The notes: generated from the sequence alone by a model not told the origin. A stretch of 64,000 nt of DNA from an uncultured Acetatifactor sp. (GCA_949840935.1 CATKXX010000009.1:22784-86783), one strand, 5' to 3'. Numbered from the stretch's first letter, positions 34,733 through 43,822 are shown. Made by a program: numbers and translations.

Positions 34733-37387
34733 TTATAATGATACTTTTTCTTTTTCCAGCTCAAAATGTCTTCCCTGTTTCATACAGTAACAAATCAGCG
34801 ATTTCAGGTCTGCAAACCCTTGTTCTTCAAACAGCAATGCATTCCTGTCCAAAAGCAATCCAAAACTGTCTGCATTCACAGACGTCTCTGTCACTGCAGA
34901 CGGTTCAAAATCCTCCGCCCGATACTCAGTTTCCAATGTATCCAGATTAGTTACCAGCATCCCGCCCATGCTCTGCAGCGTACAGATCAGCTCATTTCCC
35001 GCCTGTCTGAAATAAGGCTGTGCTTCACTTACACAAAACATATGGTCTCCCATATCATATAGCAGCCGAAGCTCTCTCTTATCCCTGTCCAACACATACA
35101 GCTTCCTGACATCCCCGGAATACAGAAACAGCTCCCCTCCTGCAAAGCAGATTCCCTGATATGGCGCAAATCCAATCGTATAATGAAAGAGCTGGGGAAA
35201 GGGATACCTGTCCGCAACTCCCTTCTCCCGGTTCCAGCATACAATATCCGAAGCATCCGCCAGCGTATACCAGAAGTTATTCCCGTCATATGTGATATGC
35301 TGTACCTTTTTATCCGGCAGCAGATACGTCCTCACTGTCCGGGAGGACGCGTCTGTGACGTGCAGCCTGCCTTTCCCCGCTTCCAGAGTATAAAAGCATT
35401 CCCCGCCCATCGCGCCGTGCCGGAGAGGGAAGTCATCCGAAACCGGCCTCCACCAACCCTCCCGCACAGGTTCTTCCTCCTGCGCACTCAGGCTCCATAA
35501 TCCCTGGGCTCCCCGGCAGGGCAGCATATACAGCCGGTCATTCCACAGGAAGGGCTCCCAGGTCTCCTGCTTCTCTGACAATTCACCCTTTTTCCCAAGG
35601 AAATCGTACTCCTGCTGTTCCCCGCTTTCCATATCATAAACATGGAGGCATTGTGCCATGGCAGGCAGAAAGAATATCCTGTTTTGCAGCTTTGCACACC
35701 GCAGATGCATATTCCGCACATCACTCTCATATCCGGCCCAGAAGGACTGCCTGTCTACGGTTCCCGTTTCCCTGTCCACAATAACCAGGGCGTTGTAATT
35801 GGTATTAGAAAAGTATAGCTTTCCCTTATCCTCCACAAAATCTGCCATACTGTGATATACCCGGTATTCCCTGGCCAGTTTCCTGTTTTCTTCCCTGTTT
35901 CCTTCATGATCCAGCGCGGAAATCAGCGACGGCTTGCCCGATGTCTGAAATGGCTGTATAATGGCATTCATCTCGCCATAATATATATCACAGGCGCACA
36001 CCGCCCGGTCGATATTATCTGTTTCATCGCAAATTCCCCAGCCATCCTCCCTGTAACGGTCGATCATCGACTGATATCTCACTCCAAGCTCCGGTGACAC
36101 CTGATTTAAAATCTTTTTCATCACAGGCTGCGGCCTCCACCACAGCAGGACGGATTCTTTCACCTGTTCCAACGTGCCGAACATCGCCTCCAGCTTGTCC
36201 AGGGCCTTCTGCCCATACGCCGCATAAACTGTCACATCGTTAGCGCTCAGAATGATCTTTTTCCGGGTGCCATCCGGCTTCAACGTAAGGGGAAGCCATT
36301 CCGGCAACAATTCCAGGGTTTCCTCCTTCACCTCAATCTCATTGATGGACACCAGCCCGGCATCCGCAGCACGGTGCTGAAGGTCTTTCACATATACGCG
36401 AAGCTGTCGCAGCTGCCTCGCATAAAAGGGATAATCATGTGTAGCCCCTCCCCTCACTATGTATAAATAATTCTGATAGATGCATCTGAGGACGCTGTCA
36501 TACCCGCTTGGCACCGGCAGCATAAAATTCTCAAAAGTCGCGCTGTATCCATCCTCGAACCACTCCTTTGGATATTTCCTGTATGGGAATTGGACATAAT
36601 CCAGAAACTCCACCAGGTAATCGCTCTCTTTTTCACTGTACATCATCGCAAGGTAATTCGCCCACCTCCAGAGCCCGGAGGACAGGCTGCCCCATTCTTC
36701 GTTCCTGATCAGACGATGATCTATCCGCAATCCACAGTTTTTTTCCAGATACCGTATGCCCAGTTTTATTTCATCCGTTACGCTTTTCTTACGTTTTTCT
36801 ATTTCCTTCTTTTCTTTTTCCGTTACTTCCACAGATGATCCGGATTCTGCGTCATATTCCCCTCTGCTCAGATTTTTTGCCAGCTGGGCAATCCTTGAAG
36901 TCATGGTAAAAAGCTCCTGCTGCATCATCCTGTCTTTCTTATTCCGCGGCAGATAGTCCAGGGGAAAAATGTCCAGTCCCACCGTGAAAGGGCATCCGTG
37001 GTATTTCTCCAGCCATGATGCAGAAACATTGATACCGTCCCCGTTATTCAGGCAGGTGTTAAACTGTTCGTAGCCTTCCTCTGTCTGAGGGCTGCGGACA
37101 CGAAAGCTTTCCGGCAGCTCCCTTGGCAATATCTGCATCAGCTTATTATAATCCGGCCGTTTCATCCAGATATCCATGTCGTCATCCCAGGGCACAAACC
37201 CTTCATGCCGGATGGCGCCCAGCAGAGTCCCGTATGCTGCGTACCATTTCAGGCCATGGCGGCTGCAGACCTCCGCCACCATCTGCAGCACCTCCAGCTC
37301 CGCCGCCCACAGAGTCTTCATCGTAGTATCCAGGTAAAACCCCTCCCGGATCTCCTGTTGAAAAAAGCCCTCCTGAAATTCCAGCAT
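34733..37387 (-). CDS. LicD-family phosphotransferase fused to a beta-propeller-like domain
   Basis: An 884-residue protein and first gene of the polysaccharide operon. Residues about 35-230 are a LicD domain (YAAYGTLLGAIRHEGFVPWDDDMDIWMKR), whose members move phosphocholine or similar groups onto surface glycans. A middle helical part (about 330-490) includes QLRQLRVYVKDLQHRA and has a nucleotidyltransferase-linked CDP/choline-like context only by association. Residues about 500-850 carry repeated beta strands (LYFSNTNYNALVIVDRETG, FWYTLADASDIVCWNREKG) like a six- or seven-bladed propeller. Start at 37387 has GGGAGGG upstream. Such a LicD-propeller pairing is unusual. Confidence 0.82.
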   Translation of the reverse strand: MLEFQEGFFQQEIREGFYLDTTMKTLWAAELEVLQMVAEVCSRHGLKWYAAYGTLLGAIRHEGFVPWDDDMDIWMKRPDYNKLMQILPRELPESFRVRSPQTEEGYEQFNTCLNNGDGINVSASWLEKYHGCPFTVGLDIFPLDYLPRNKKDRMMQQELFTMTSRIAQLAKNLSRGEYDAESGSSVEVTEKEKKEIEKRKKSVTDEIKLGIRYLEKNCGLRIDHRLIRNEEWGSLSSGLWRWANYLAMMYSEKESDYLVEFLDYVQFPYRKYPKEWFEDGYSATFENFMLPVPSGYDSVLRCIYQNYLYIVRGGATHDYPFYARQLRQLRVYVKDLQHRAADAGLVSINEIEVKEETLELLPEWLPLTLKPDGTRKKIILSANDVTVYAAYGQKALDKLEAMFGTLEQVKESVLLWWRPQPVMKKILNQVSPELGVRYQSMIDRYREDGWGICDETDNIDRAVCACDIYYGEMNAIIQPFQTSGKPSLISALDHEGNREENRKLAREYRVYHSMADFVEDKGKLYFSNTNYNALVIVDRETGTVDRQSFWAGYESDVRNMHLRCAKLQNRIFFLPAMAQCLHVYDMESGEQQEYDFLGKKGELSEKQETWEPFLWNDRLYMLPCRGAQGLWSLSAQEEEPVREGWWRPVSDDFPLRHGAMGGECFYTLEAGKGRLHVTDASSRTVRTYLLPDKKVQHITYDGNNFWYTLADASDIVCWNREKGVADRYPFPQLFHYTIGFAPYQGICFAGGELFLYSGDVRKLYVLDRDKRELRLLYDMGDHMFCVSEAQPYFRQAGNELICTLQSMGGMLVTNLDTLETEYRAEDFEPSAVTETSVNADSFGLLLDRNALLFEEQGFADLKSLICYCMKQGRHFELEKEKVSL

Positions 37388-37444
37388 GTCCCGCCCTCCC
37401 TGTATTTCATGAATGCACGCGCCCGACGGCACAGCTTCCTATAA

Positions 37445-37475
37445 GAAAAAATGCTTCCGTTATCCCACGAAAGCA
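37445..37475 (-). terminator. Terminator in the leader of the polysaccharide operon
   Basis: Minus-strand stem TGCTTTCG with CGGAAGCA (one G-T pair), loop of eight, then TTTTTT. It lies between the poly-G promoter and the LicD start codon, 58 bases before the ATG, and may serve as an attenuator or as the terminator for tepA. Confidence 0.8.
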
Positions 37476-37546
37476 CCTTTACAAGATTCCCTATTCTGCC
37501 TCCATGCAGCTGCTCTCCTGTGTACCCTGTACTGCAGCTACAAATA

Positions 37547-37577
37547 ATTTTACCCCCCCCCCGTATATTTTTGTCAA
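37547..37577 (-). promoter_or_regulatory. Promoter with a ten-G spacer tract upstream of the polysaccharide operon (candidate phase-variable switch)
   Basis: Minus-strand -35 TTGACA (37572-37577) is perfect and -10 TAAAAT (37547-37552) is near consensus. The 19-base spacer consists of nine bases followed by ten consecutive G (C run on plus at 37553-37562). Losing two G would restore the optimal 17-base spacing. Homopolymer tracts in the spacer modulate porA and opc promoters in Neisseria; applying this here is inference. Confidence 0.78.
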
Positions 37578-37589
37578 GAAAAATATGCG

Positions 37590-38273
37590 TCAGATCAGCT
37601 CGTGCAGCTTTGCGATCGCCTTGTTTATCCCTCCCACCTCGTCAATGATCCCATATTTCACCGCATCCTCACCTACCAGTATCGTCCCCACATCCTTGGT
37701 CAGGATTCCGGTCTCCGTCATCAGCTCCTCATAAACCTGCTTATTGGCCCTGCAGTGATTACAGACAAAGCTTGTAATACGATCCTGGATCAGCTTGAAA
37801 TATTCAAAGGTCTGGGGAACACCGATCACAGTACCGTTCATTCTGACCGGATGTATCACCATAGTTCCTGTAGGCACAATAAAAGAATAATCCGTGCTGA
37901 CAGCAATCGGCACTCCGATGGAATGGCTTCCTCCCAGCACCAGGGAAACAGTGGGCTTGCTCAGGGAGGCGATCATCTCGGCAATGGCCAGCCCGGCCTC
38001 CACATCGCCGCCCATGGTATTCAGCAGCACCAGCACCCCCTGGATATCCCTGCTGTCCTCAATGGCCGCCAGGCTAGGCAGAATATGTTCATATTTTGTG
38101 GTCTTGGAATTGTTGGAGAGATTCTCATGTCCCTCTATCTCCCCTATGATAGAAATCAGGTGGATATCTTCCATTTTCCCGCTCTCATTTAATTCCACCT
38201 GCCCTGTCTTTTCTATCCGCTCGTCTTTCTTTTCCTCTATCTCCAGTTTATCTTTCTTTTTCTCCTCTGACAT
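37590..38273 (-). CDS. tepA: ClpP-family serine protease TepA-like
   Basis: A 227-residue protein of the ClpP/SDH fold. After a 30-residue charged N-terminus, the core shows VLLNTMGGDVEAGLAIAEMIA, then SLVLGGSHSIGVPIAVS with the nucleophilic serine region and GTMVIHPVRMNG with the catalytic histidine. It lacks a signal peptide. B. subtilis TepA (YmfB) lies next to spoIIIE, and the same linkage is common in Clostridia. Here the ftsK/spoIIIE gene lies 13 kb downstream beyond the polysaccharide cluster. The role is unclear; it was named for enhanced protein translocation. Confidence 0.87.
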   Translation of the reverse strand: MSEEKKKDKLEIEEKKDERIEKTGQVELNESGKMEDIHLISIIGEIEGHENLSNNSKTTKYEHILPSLAAIEDSRDIQGVLVLLNTMGGDVEAGLAIAEMIASLSKPTVSLVLGGSHSIGVPIAVSTDYSFIVPTGTMVIHPVRMNGTVIGVPQTFEYFKLIQDRITSFVCNHCRANKQVYEELMTETGILTKDVGTILVGEDAVKYGIIDEVGGINKAIAKLHELI

Positions 38274-38392
38274 ACCCCTGTTCCTTTCCCGGTCAAAAAG
38301 TCAACACGCCCGCATTGGAGCGTATACTCTAATTGCCGCGCGGCCCGCATGCTGTGAAACGGCAAACTTCCATATGCGGCCGGGCGCACCAC

Positions 38393-38426
38393 AAAAAATG
38401 AGAGCAGTCCGTCATTGACTGCTCTC
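38393..38426 (-). terminator. Terminator after the repeat-bearing membrane glycosyltransferase gene
   Basis: Minus-strand stem GAGAGCAGTC with GACTGCTCTC, loop of seven, followed by ATTTTTTG. It is the transcript end for the unit starting with yebC or the glycosyltransferase genes. Confidence 0.85.
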
Positions 38427-38537
38427 TTATGATTCCCATTTATTATGTATAAAATTCATGCAAAGCTTCATATCCTGCCAATATCATGTGATATCCTCCA
38501 GGATTAAGGAATTTCCCGCGCTTCGTTCGTACAACGG

Positions 38538-40541
38538 TCAGAGGTCAAAATCGTCATCCTCAGCCACATCTACATCATAATCGCTGCATTCCTTTGCGTC
38601 AAGCTTATAATCCATAACCCGCTTCACATGCTTTTTCGGCAGGGGCAGGGGGTTCTCAAGAAATTCAATCTTGCGTTTCTCCTGGGGCTTTTCCTCCGGT
38701 TCGGCCGCGTTCCGGCCGATGGTCTCCTTTTTAGCCGCTTCTGAAATGGAAGCCGTCTTTTCTGTTGTCCTGGATATTTTCCTGCCTTCTCCCACGATTT
38801 TCCCCTCCTCTCCGGATTCTCCGCCCTGGCCCAATTCGCCGGCCTCCTGTTCCGCCTCACTGTCCGGCAGCTGCTCCTGATTCGGCCCGTCGGCCTCCTG
38901 TTCTGGCTCAACTTCCGGCCACTGCTCCTGATTCAGCCCGTCGGCCTCCTGTTCCGTCTCACTGTCCAGCAGCTGCTCCTGATTCAGCCCGCCAGCCGCC
39001 TGTTCCGCCTCACTGTCCGGCAGCTGCTCCTGATTCAGCCCGTCGGCCGCCTGTTCCGCCTCACTGTCCGGCAGCTGCTCCTGATTCAGCCCGCCAGCCT
39101 CCTGCCCTGGCTCACTGTCCGGCCATTCGGCCCGGCCATGTTGCCGGTGTTTCCGGCCTCTGCCCGCACGCCCTGGCCCTTTTCGCTCTTTCCCTGTGCG
39201 CCGGTCGCTGTCCTGCTCATCCCCGGCCGGTTCATCACTGTCCAGCTCCGTCAGCTCCAGGTCTACCACTTCCAGGTCTACCACTTCCAGGTCGTCCGGC
39301 CTTCCTGATGCCCTCTCCTCCGGGACTTCCTCCGGGCGGGCCGACATGCTCTCTCCAATCCCCAGCCCGGCCAGTATCGTACTGAAGAAAAAGATGTAGA
39401 TATAACCGTTCATTTCGTCCGTGAACATTCCCAGAAACTGCATCAGAATCGCCACACACAGGCAGAAGCTCCACACCGTAAACCGTTCCGTCCCCCTGTT
39501 GCACCAGAAACTGAAAACACCACATGTCATAAGGCAGAGAATCAACAAAATCAGCCATACCGTATCAAAGCTTGCAAGCGTCACGGAAAGCTGCAGCTCC
39601 TTCCAGCGGTACAGCTCCCCCCAGGCGGCTATGATTCCGGGCAGGGCCTTCCCGCTGCACATCATATCCGCAAACATACAGCCCAGAGCACCCAGTACAA
39701 AACCCGCCAGGGAAGCACACAGCCCGGCTGCCGTCTTTCCCTTAGCATCCTGCCTCTGCATGACGACCACACCCAGCAGCAGGGGAAGCAGCAAAAGGCC
39801 CGCCACATCCAGATAACTCAGCCCGGCACACAGCGCTCCTGCCGCCAGCCAGAAGCCCCAGCCCGGCACACTCTTTACCCCCCGGGATAAAAGGAAAAGT
39901 ACAAGCGAGAACGCCGCCAGATACAGCATCTCCGGGGAAAGCCGGAGCGACTTCTCCGCCATATATGGCGAAAGCATAAAAAAGGCCGCCATCACAACAG
40001 CCGGAAACCTGCCTGCCATCCTTCTGACCGCCAGATACAGGAACAGCACACCAGACAGCTGCAATACAAGCTGCATCCACAACGCCGCCTCCGCCTTATT
40101 CCCCAGCAGCATAAAACACAGGCGCAGCGCCCATAGGTAAGCATGGACAGCCCCGTGTGAAAACTGGGGCATCCCCGGCCCGTCTGCAGAGAGGTAGGCA
40201 AGCTCCAGATATACCGAATCGCCGGGAACCTCGAAGGAACCTGACCCCAGAGCCATCACCCGGGGAAACAGCCCCGCCGCAAACAACGCCGCAACGATGA
40301 TCCCTTCCACCCAGGCCAAGCCTTCCCTCCTGCCCCCGGAACCGTCGCCAAGCACGCGGTGCAGGGCAAACACAAGAATCCCCGAGAACAGCAGGTATCC
40401 TGCCGGCATTATAATCTCAAAGTACTCCGCCATCCCGAAGGTATCGCAGAGCACCCTGCAGGTAAATATCATTGCCGTCACAACGATGACCAGGTAGACC
40501 GCCCACATCAGACAGCTGAATACGTTTTTCTTCCAACTCAT
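38538..40541 (-). CDS. Polytopic membrane protein (GT39/ArnT-like) with a repetitive acidic cytoplasmic tail
   Basis: A 667-residue protein. Residues 1-425 contain about ten hydrophobic helices with loops such as VPGDSVYLELAYLSADGPGMPQFSHGAVHAYLWALRL, resembling lipid-sugar-dependent glycosyltransferases of the GT39/PMT type. The C-terminal 240 residues are hydrophilic, containing the tandem 17-residue repeats of the type DGLNQEQLPDSEAEQAA (five copies, 51-base period). It ends with IEFLENPLPLPKKHVKRVMDYKLD and an acidic DDDFDL tail. It starts 15 bases after the GT2 gene, which may provide its polyprenyl-linked donor. Confidence 0.75.
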   Translation of the reverse strand: MSWKKNVFSCLMWAVYLVIVVTAMIFTCRVLCDTFGMAEYFEIIMPAGYLLFSGILVFALHRVLGDGSGGRREGLAWVEGIIVAALFAAGLFPRVMALGSGSFEVPGDSVYLELAYLSADGPGMPQFSHGAVHAYLWALRLCFMLLGNKAEAALWMQLVLQLSGVLFLYLAVRRMAGRFPAVVMAAFFMLSPYMAEKSLRLSPEMLYLAAFSLVLFLLSRGVKSVPGWGFWLAAGALCAGLSYLDVAGLLLLPLLLGVVVMQRQDAKGKTAAGLCASLAGFVLGALGCMFADMMCSGKALPGIIAAWGELYRWKELQLSVTLASFDTVWLILLILCLMTCGVFSFWCNRGTERFTVWSFCLCVAILMQFLGMFTDEMNGYIYIFFFSTILAGLGIGESMSARPEEVPEERASGRPDDLEVVDLEVVDLELTELDSDEPAGDEQDSDRRTGKERKGPGRAGRGRKHRQHGRAEWPDSEPGQEAGGLNQEQLPDSEAEQAADGLNQEQLPDSEAEQAAGGLNQEQLLDSETEQEADGLNQEQWPEVEPEQEADGPNQEQLPDSEAEQEAGELGQGGESGEEGKIVGEGRKISRTTEKTASISEAAKKETIGRNAAEPEEKPQEKRKIEFLENPLPLPKKHVKRVMDYKLDAKECSDYDVDVAEDDDFDL
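38841..39118 (-). repeat. Tandem 51-bp repeats within the membrane protein gene
   Basis: The segment CTGCTCCTGATTC recurs at 38871, 38922, 38973, 39024 and 39075, an exact 51-base period, so the repeats add 17 residues in frame and could vary in copy number without breaking the gene. Confidence 0.85.
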
Positions 40542-40556
40542 TCGATTCGCAACCCT

Positions 40557-41498
40557 TTAAACAACCTTTTCAATATTATAGCGCGGCCTCTGCTTCACCT
40601 CTATATAAATCTTGCCGATATACTGCCCCACCAGCCCGATTGCCAACAGCTGCAGGCCACCCAGGAACCAGATGGAGAGGATCATGGAAGTCCAGCCGGG
40701 AACCACATGCCCGGTAAAATAAGATACAAATGCATAGACTGCCGCCAGGCCGGCGGCGAAGATAATAAACAGGCCCATCCCCAGGATCAGGCTTATGGGC
40801 TTGACGCTGAAAGAAGAAATCCCGTTAAAGGCCAGCGCCAGCATTTTCTTCAGGGGATACTTGGACTCCCCCGCCACACGCTCCTTACGGTCATAGTAAA
40901 CCTTCTCCGTCTGATAGCCGATCAGGGGCATCATGCCGCGCAGAAAAAGGTTTGTCTCTTTATATTTTGAGAATTCTTCCACCGCGCGCCTGGACATAAG
41001 GCGGAAGTCCGCATGATTATATACGGTCTTTACCCCCATCATATCCATCAGCTTATAAAAGCCCTGCGCCGTGGTTCTCTTAAAGAAAGTGTCCGTCTTA
41101 CGCTCTTTCCTGACGCCGTACACAATATCGTTTCCGGCATGGAATTTATCGATCATCTCCTCTATCACAGCCACATCATCCTGGAGATCCGCATCTATGG
41201 AGATCGTCACATCGCTCATCTCCATGGCAGTCAGCAGGCCGGCTGTGAGGGCAAACTGGTGCCCTACATTTCCCGCAAGCTTTACGCCGTGAACCTGTAC
41301 AGGATAAGCCTCGTGCTCCTCCTCGATCAACTCCCATGTGCGGTCCCTGCTTCCGTCATTGACAAACAGAATACAGCTGTCCTCCGCAATCTTCCCCTTT
41401 TGGATCAGATCGGCGAGAACCTCCCGCAATGCCTTGGATGCAATCTTCAGAACCTCTTCCTCGTTATAACAGGGAACCACTATAGCCAGCTTATCCAT
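40557..41498 (-). CDS. Polyprenyl-phosphate glycosyltransferase (GtrB/DPM1-like GT2)
   Basis: A 313-residue inner-membrane glycosyltransferase. The catalytic GT-A domain has LAIVVPCYNEEEVLKIAS, VNDGSRDRTWELIEEE, ISIDADLQDD (the metal-binding DAD) and YGVRKERKTDTFFKRTTA. Two membrane helices at about 229-255 and 270-295 end the protein, as in GtrB, which loads a sugar onto undecaprenyl phosphate for export. The adjacent GT39-like protein would be the natural acceptor of the lipid-linked sugar. Start at 41498 with AAAGGTAGG upstream. Confidence 0.9.
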   Translation of the reverse strand: MDKLAIVVPCYNEEEVLKIASKALREVLADLIQKGKIAEDSCILFVNDGSRDRTWELIEEEHEAYPVQVHGVKLAGNVGHQFALTAGLLTAMEMSDVTISIDADLQDDVAVIEEMIDKFHAGNDIVYGVRKERKTDTFFKRTTAQGFYKLMDMMGVKTVYNHADFRLMSRRAVEEFSKYKETNLFLRGMMPLIGYQTEKVYYDRKERVAGESKYPLKKMLALAFNGISSFSVKPISLILGMGLFIIFAAGLAAVYAFVSYFTGHVVPGWTSMILSIWFLGGLQLLAIGLVGQYIGKIYIEVKQRPRYNIEKVV

Positions 41499-41553
41499 AC
41501 CTACCTACCTTTCGACCTTAAAAGCACTGTATCCGTCCGGGGTAAAGTCCCCA

Positions 41554-42282
41554 TCATTCCTCCCAGTTATGGTATACTGCCTGGACATCGTCATCCTCCT
41601 CGAGCATATCCAGCGTCCTCTGAAGGTTCTTAATAGCAGTCTCGTCCGTCAACGTCACATAATTCTGGGGAATCATGGTCACTTCCGCACTGAGCATAGG
41701 GATTCCCGCCTTTTCAAGGGCCCCCCTGACCTCCTCGAAGCTGTCAGGGTCGGTCAGCACCTCAAAGCTGTCCTCCTCCTCGTTGAAGTCCTCCGCGCCT
41801 GCGTCCAAAGCCGTCATCATCAGATCATCCGCCTCCATCTCACATTCCTCTCTGTCAATGATGATCTGCCCCTTCTTGTCAAACATAAAGGACACACAGC
41901 CGGGAGTGCCGATATTTCCCTGCCCCTTGGTAAAAGCGCTCCTCACGTTTGCAGCCGTGCGGTTCTTATTGTCCGTCAAGGTATCCACAATGATCGCAAT
42001 CCCGCTGGGGCCGTAACCCTCGTAGGTCATGTATTCATAATTCACGTTCCCCACATCCCCGGCCGCCTTCTTGATGCCTCTGTCAATGGTATCATTGGGC
42101 ATATTATTGGCCTTGGCCTTGGCGATAACGGTGGCCAGCTTGAAGTTGTTATTGGGGTCGGGCCCTCCCTCCTTCACGGCAACTGCAATCTCCCTGCCGA
42201 TGATCGTAAAGATCTTGCCCTTTGCGGCATCATTTTTTTCCTTTTTATGCTTAATGTTTGCAAATTTTGAATGTCCTGACAT
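41554..42282 (-). CDS. yebC: YebC/PmpR family DNA-binding regulator
   Basis: A 242-residue cytosolic protein that matches the YebC family along its full length: it opens with [23 protein letters not shown], continues with [35 protein letters not shown], and ends in the acidic [15 protein letters not shown]. The family includes transcriptional regulators, and recent work in Bacillus links YebC2 proteins to translation of proline stretches; which type this is cannot be told here. It has AAAAAGGAG upstream. A 19-base dispersed repeat lies just before it. Confidence 0.95.
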   Translation of the reverse strand: MSGHSKFANIKHKKEKNDAAKGKIFTIIGREIAVAVKEGGPDPNNNFKLATVIAKAKANNMPNDTIDRGIKKAAGDVGNVNYEYMTYEGYGPSGIAIIVDTLTDNKNRTAANVRSAFTKGQGNIGTPGCVSFMFDKKGQIIIDREECEMEADDLMMTALDAGAEDFNEEEDSFEVLTDPDSFEEVRGALEKAGIPMLSAEVTMIPQNYVTLTDETAIKNLQRTLDMLEEDDDVQAVYHNWEE

Positions 42283-42319
42283 AATAAATTACTCCTTTTT
42301 CCCTGTAAATTTGCCCAGA

Positions 42320-42338
42320 TTTTCAAACACGTTCTAAG
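42320..42338. repeat. Dispersed 19-bp repeat, copy 1
   Basis: TTTTCAAACACG-T-TCTAAG on plus; identical but for one base to 63698-63716, 21 kb away. Possible end of a mobile element. Confidence 0.5.
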
Positions 42339-42355
42339 CGGCTTCTGTAAGCATA

Positions 42356-43777
42356 TCATTTTTTATGGCTTTCTTCAAGGGCGGATTCCTCCTCCCCGGA
42401 GATACCTTCCGCGGGGCCGGCGTCCTCCTCCGGCTCCGGCAGCCTGGCTACCAGCACACTCTGTATCATTTTATTTTCCACAGACAGGATTTTAAAATTA
42501 TAGCCCTTGTAATCCACATCAAAATGCTCGTCCGGCTCCGGGATTCTGTCCATCCTGGAGATCAGGAAGCCGTTAATGGTCTCAAACCCCTCGTCCTCAA
42601 AGGATATGCCGAATCTCTCCTCCAGCTCCTCCAGCGGAGTCTTACCTTCGATCACATACTCGTCATTGCCCCTGTCCTCGATATACTCCCTGTCCTCGTC
42701 ATATTCGTCCATAATATTCCCGACGATTTCCTCCAGGATATCCTCCATGGCCAGAAGGCCGTCCGTCTGTCCGTACTCATCCACCACGATTACCATCTGT
42801 AACTTGTCCGCCTGCATTTCACGGAACAGCTCGTTAATATTCTTCGTCTGCGGCACGAAATAAGGTTCCCGCAGGAGGCCCTCCTGCTCCCGCAGGGGAC
42901 AGTTGATCTTCCCGCCGTCCGCGTGAAAGCGCAGAGCATCCTTCAAATGGAGTATTCCGATAATATGATCGATATTTTCCTCATAGACAGGGTATCTGCT
43001 GTTCTTGCCCTCCAGCATGAACGTAATGGCATCTCCCAGCACCGTCTCCGCATCAATGGCAACCACATTATTCCTGTGGGTCATGATGTCCTGCGCCTCC
43101 TTGTCCCCCAGCTCGAAGATATTTGTGATCATCTCCGCCTCGCTTGCCTGAATCACCCCCTGTTCATGGCCCTCGTTGACCATGTGGATGATCTCCTCCT
43201 CCGTGACATCCGCCTCATCCGACCTGTCCCTCACGCCGAACAGGCGCAGGATAGCGGCAGTGGTAACTGTCACCAGCCCTGTAAAGGGGGACAGGAGCTT
43301 CGTCACGAAGAATACCGGGGTAATACAGGCATAAGCCCATTTCTCCGGGACTCTCGCCGCTACCTTTTTGGGCAGCAGCACTCCGAGAGTCAGCATTATG
43401 TACAGCAGCAGCAATGTGGATAAGACCGCCGCCAGGCTGAGGACTGCCTGTGCAGGCACCCTTTCAAGCTTTAACTGCCTTTCCGCCAGGGCTGACAGCC
43501 AGCCCGACATCATTCCCAGCATATTGCTGAGATGTACCGCGCCCAGGATCACATTGATCAGAGTGGTGATCAGCTGCACCGTATTGACATATTCGGAAGG
43601 GTTCCCGATAATCTTCTGCAGCCGGACAGCTTTCCTGTCCTTCTCTTCCTGCGCACGTCTTTCAATCTCCTTGACATTCAGCGATGTGATTGCAGCGCCG
43701 AAGCCGTAAAAAAACATGTCTACAAACAGTAACACTATAAATACGAGTATACTGGCCGTAGGTCCGTCGTCATCCAT
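42356..43777 (-). CDS. CNNM-type transporter-like protein with DUF21, CBS pair and CorC domain
   Basis: A 473-residue membrane protein. Residues 1-185 have four hydrophobic stretches of the DUF21/CNNM domain (ASILVFIVLLFVDMFFYGFGAAI, then LLYIMLTLGVLLPKKVA). Residues about 200-320 hold a CBS pair (IMTHRNNVVAIDAE, then GILHLKDALRF), and about 350-440 the CorC/HlyC transporter-associated domain. Members take part in magnesium or cobalt efflux or regulation (CorC, MpfA), and older annotations call them hemolysin C. The ATG at 43777 has its own promoter. The C-terminus is acidic. Confidence 0.9.
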   Translation of the reverse strand: MDDDGPTASILVFIVLLFVDMFFYGFGAAITSLNVKEIERRAQEEKDRKAVRLQKIIGNPSEYVNTVQLITTLINVILGAVHLSNMLGMMSGWLSALAERQLKLERVPAQAVLSLAAVLSTLLLLYIMLTLGVLLPKKVAARVPEKWAYACITPVFFVTKLLSPFTGLVTVTTAAILRLFGVRDRSDEADVTEEEIIHMVNEGHEQGVIQASEAEMITNIFELGDKEAQDIMTHRNNVVAIDAETVLGDAITFMLEGKNSRYPVYEENIDHIIGILHLKDALRFHADGGKINCPLREQEGLLREPYFVPQTKNINELFREMQADKLQMVIVVDEYGQTDGLLAMEDILEEIVGNIMDEYDEDREYIEDRGNDEYVIEGKTPLEELEERFGISFEDEGFETINGFLISRMDRIPEPDEHFDVDYKGYNFKILSVENKMIQSVLVARLPEPEEDAGPAEGISGEEESALEESHKK

Positions 43778-43822
43778 AAATCTGTTCCTCTTTCTTCCTT
43801 CCTTTGTTTTATAATAATCCTA

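Noticed and set aside
37485..37515. Four-codon reading frame (ATG GAG GCA GAA TAG) after an AGGAG in the leader of the LicD operon
   Set aside because: Too short to support as a leader peptide; it could be chance.
38765..39385. Long plus-strand frame opposite the repeat region, rich in proline and alanine
   Set aside because: It is the antisense shadow of the tandem repeats in the minus-strand gene; no start signals.
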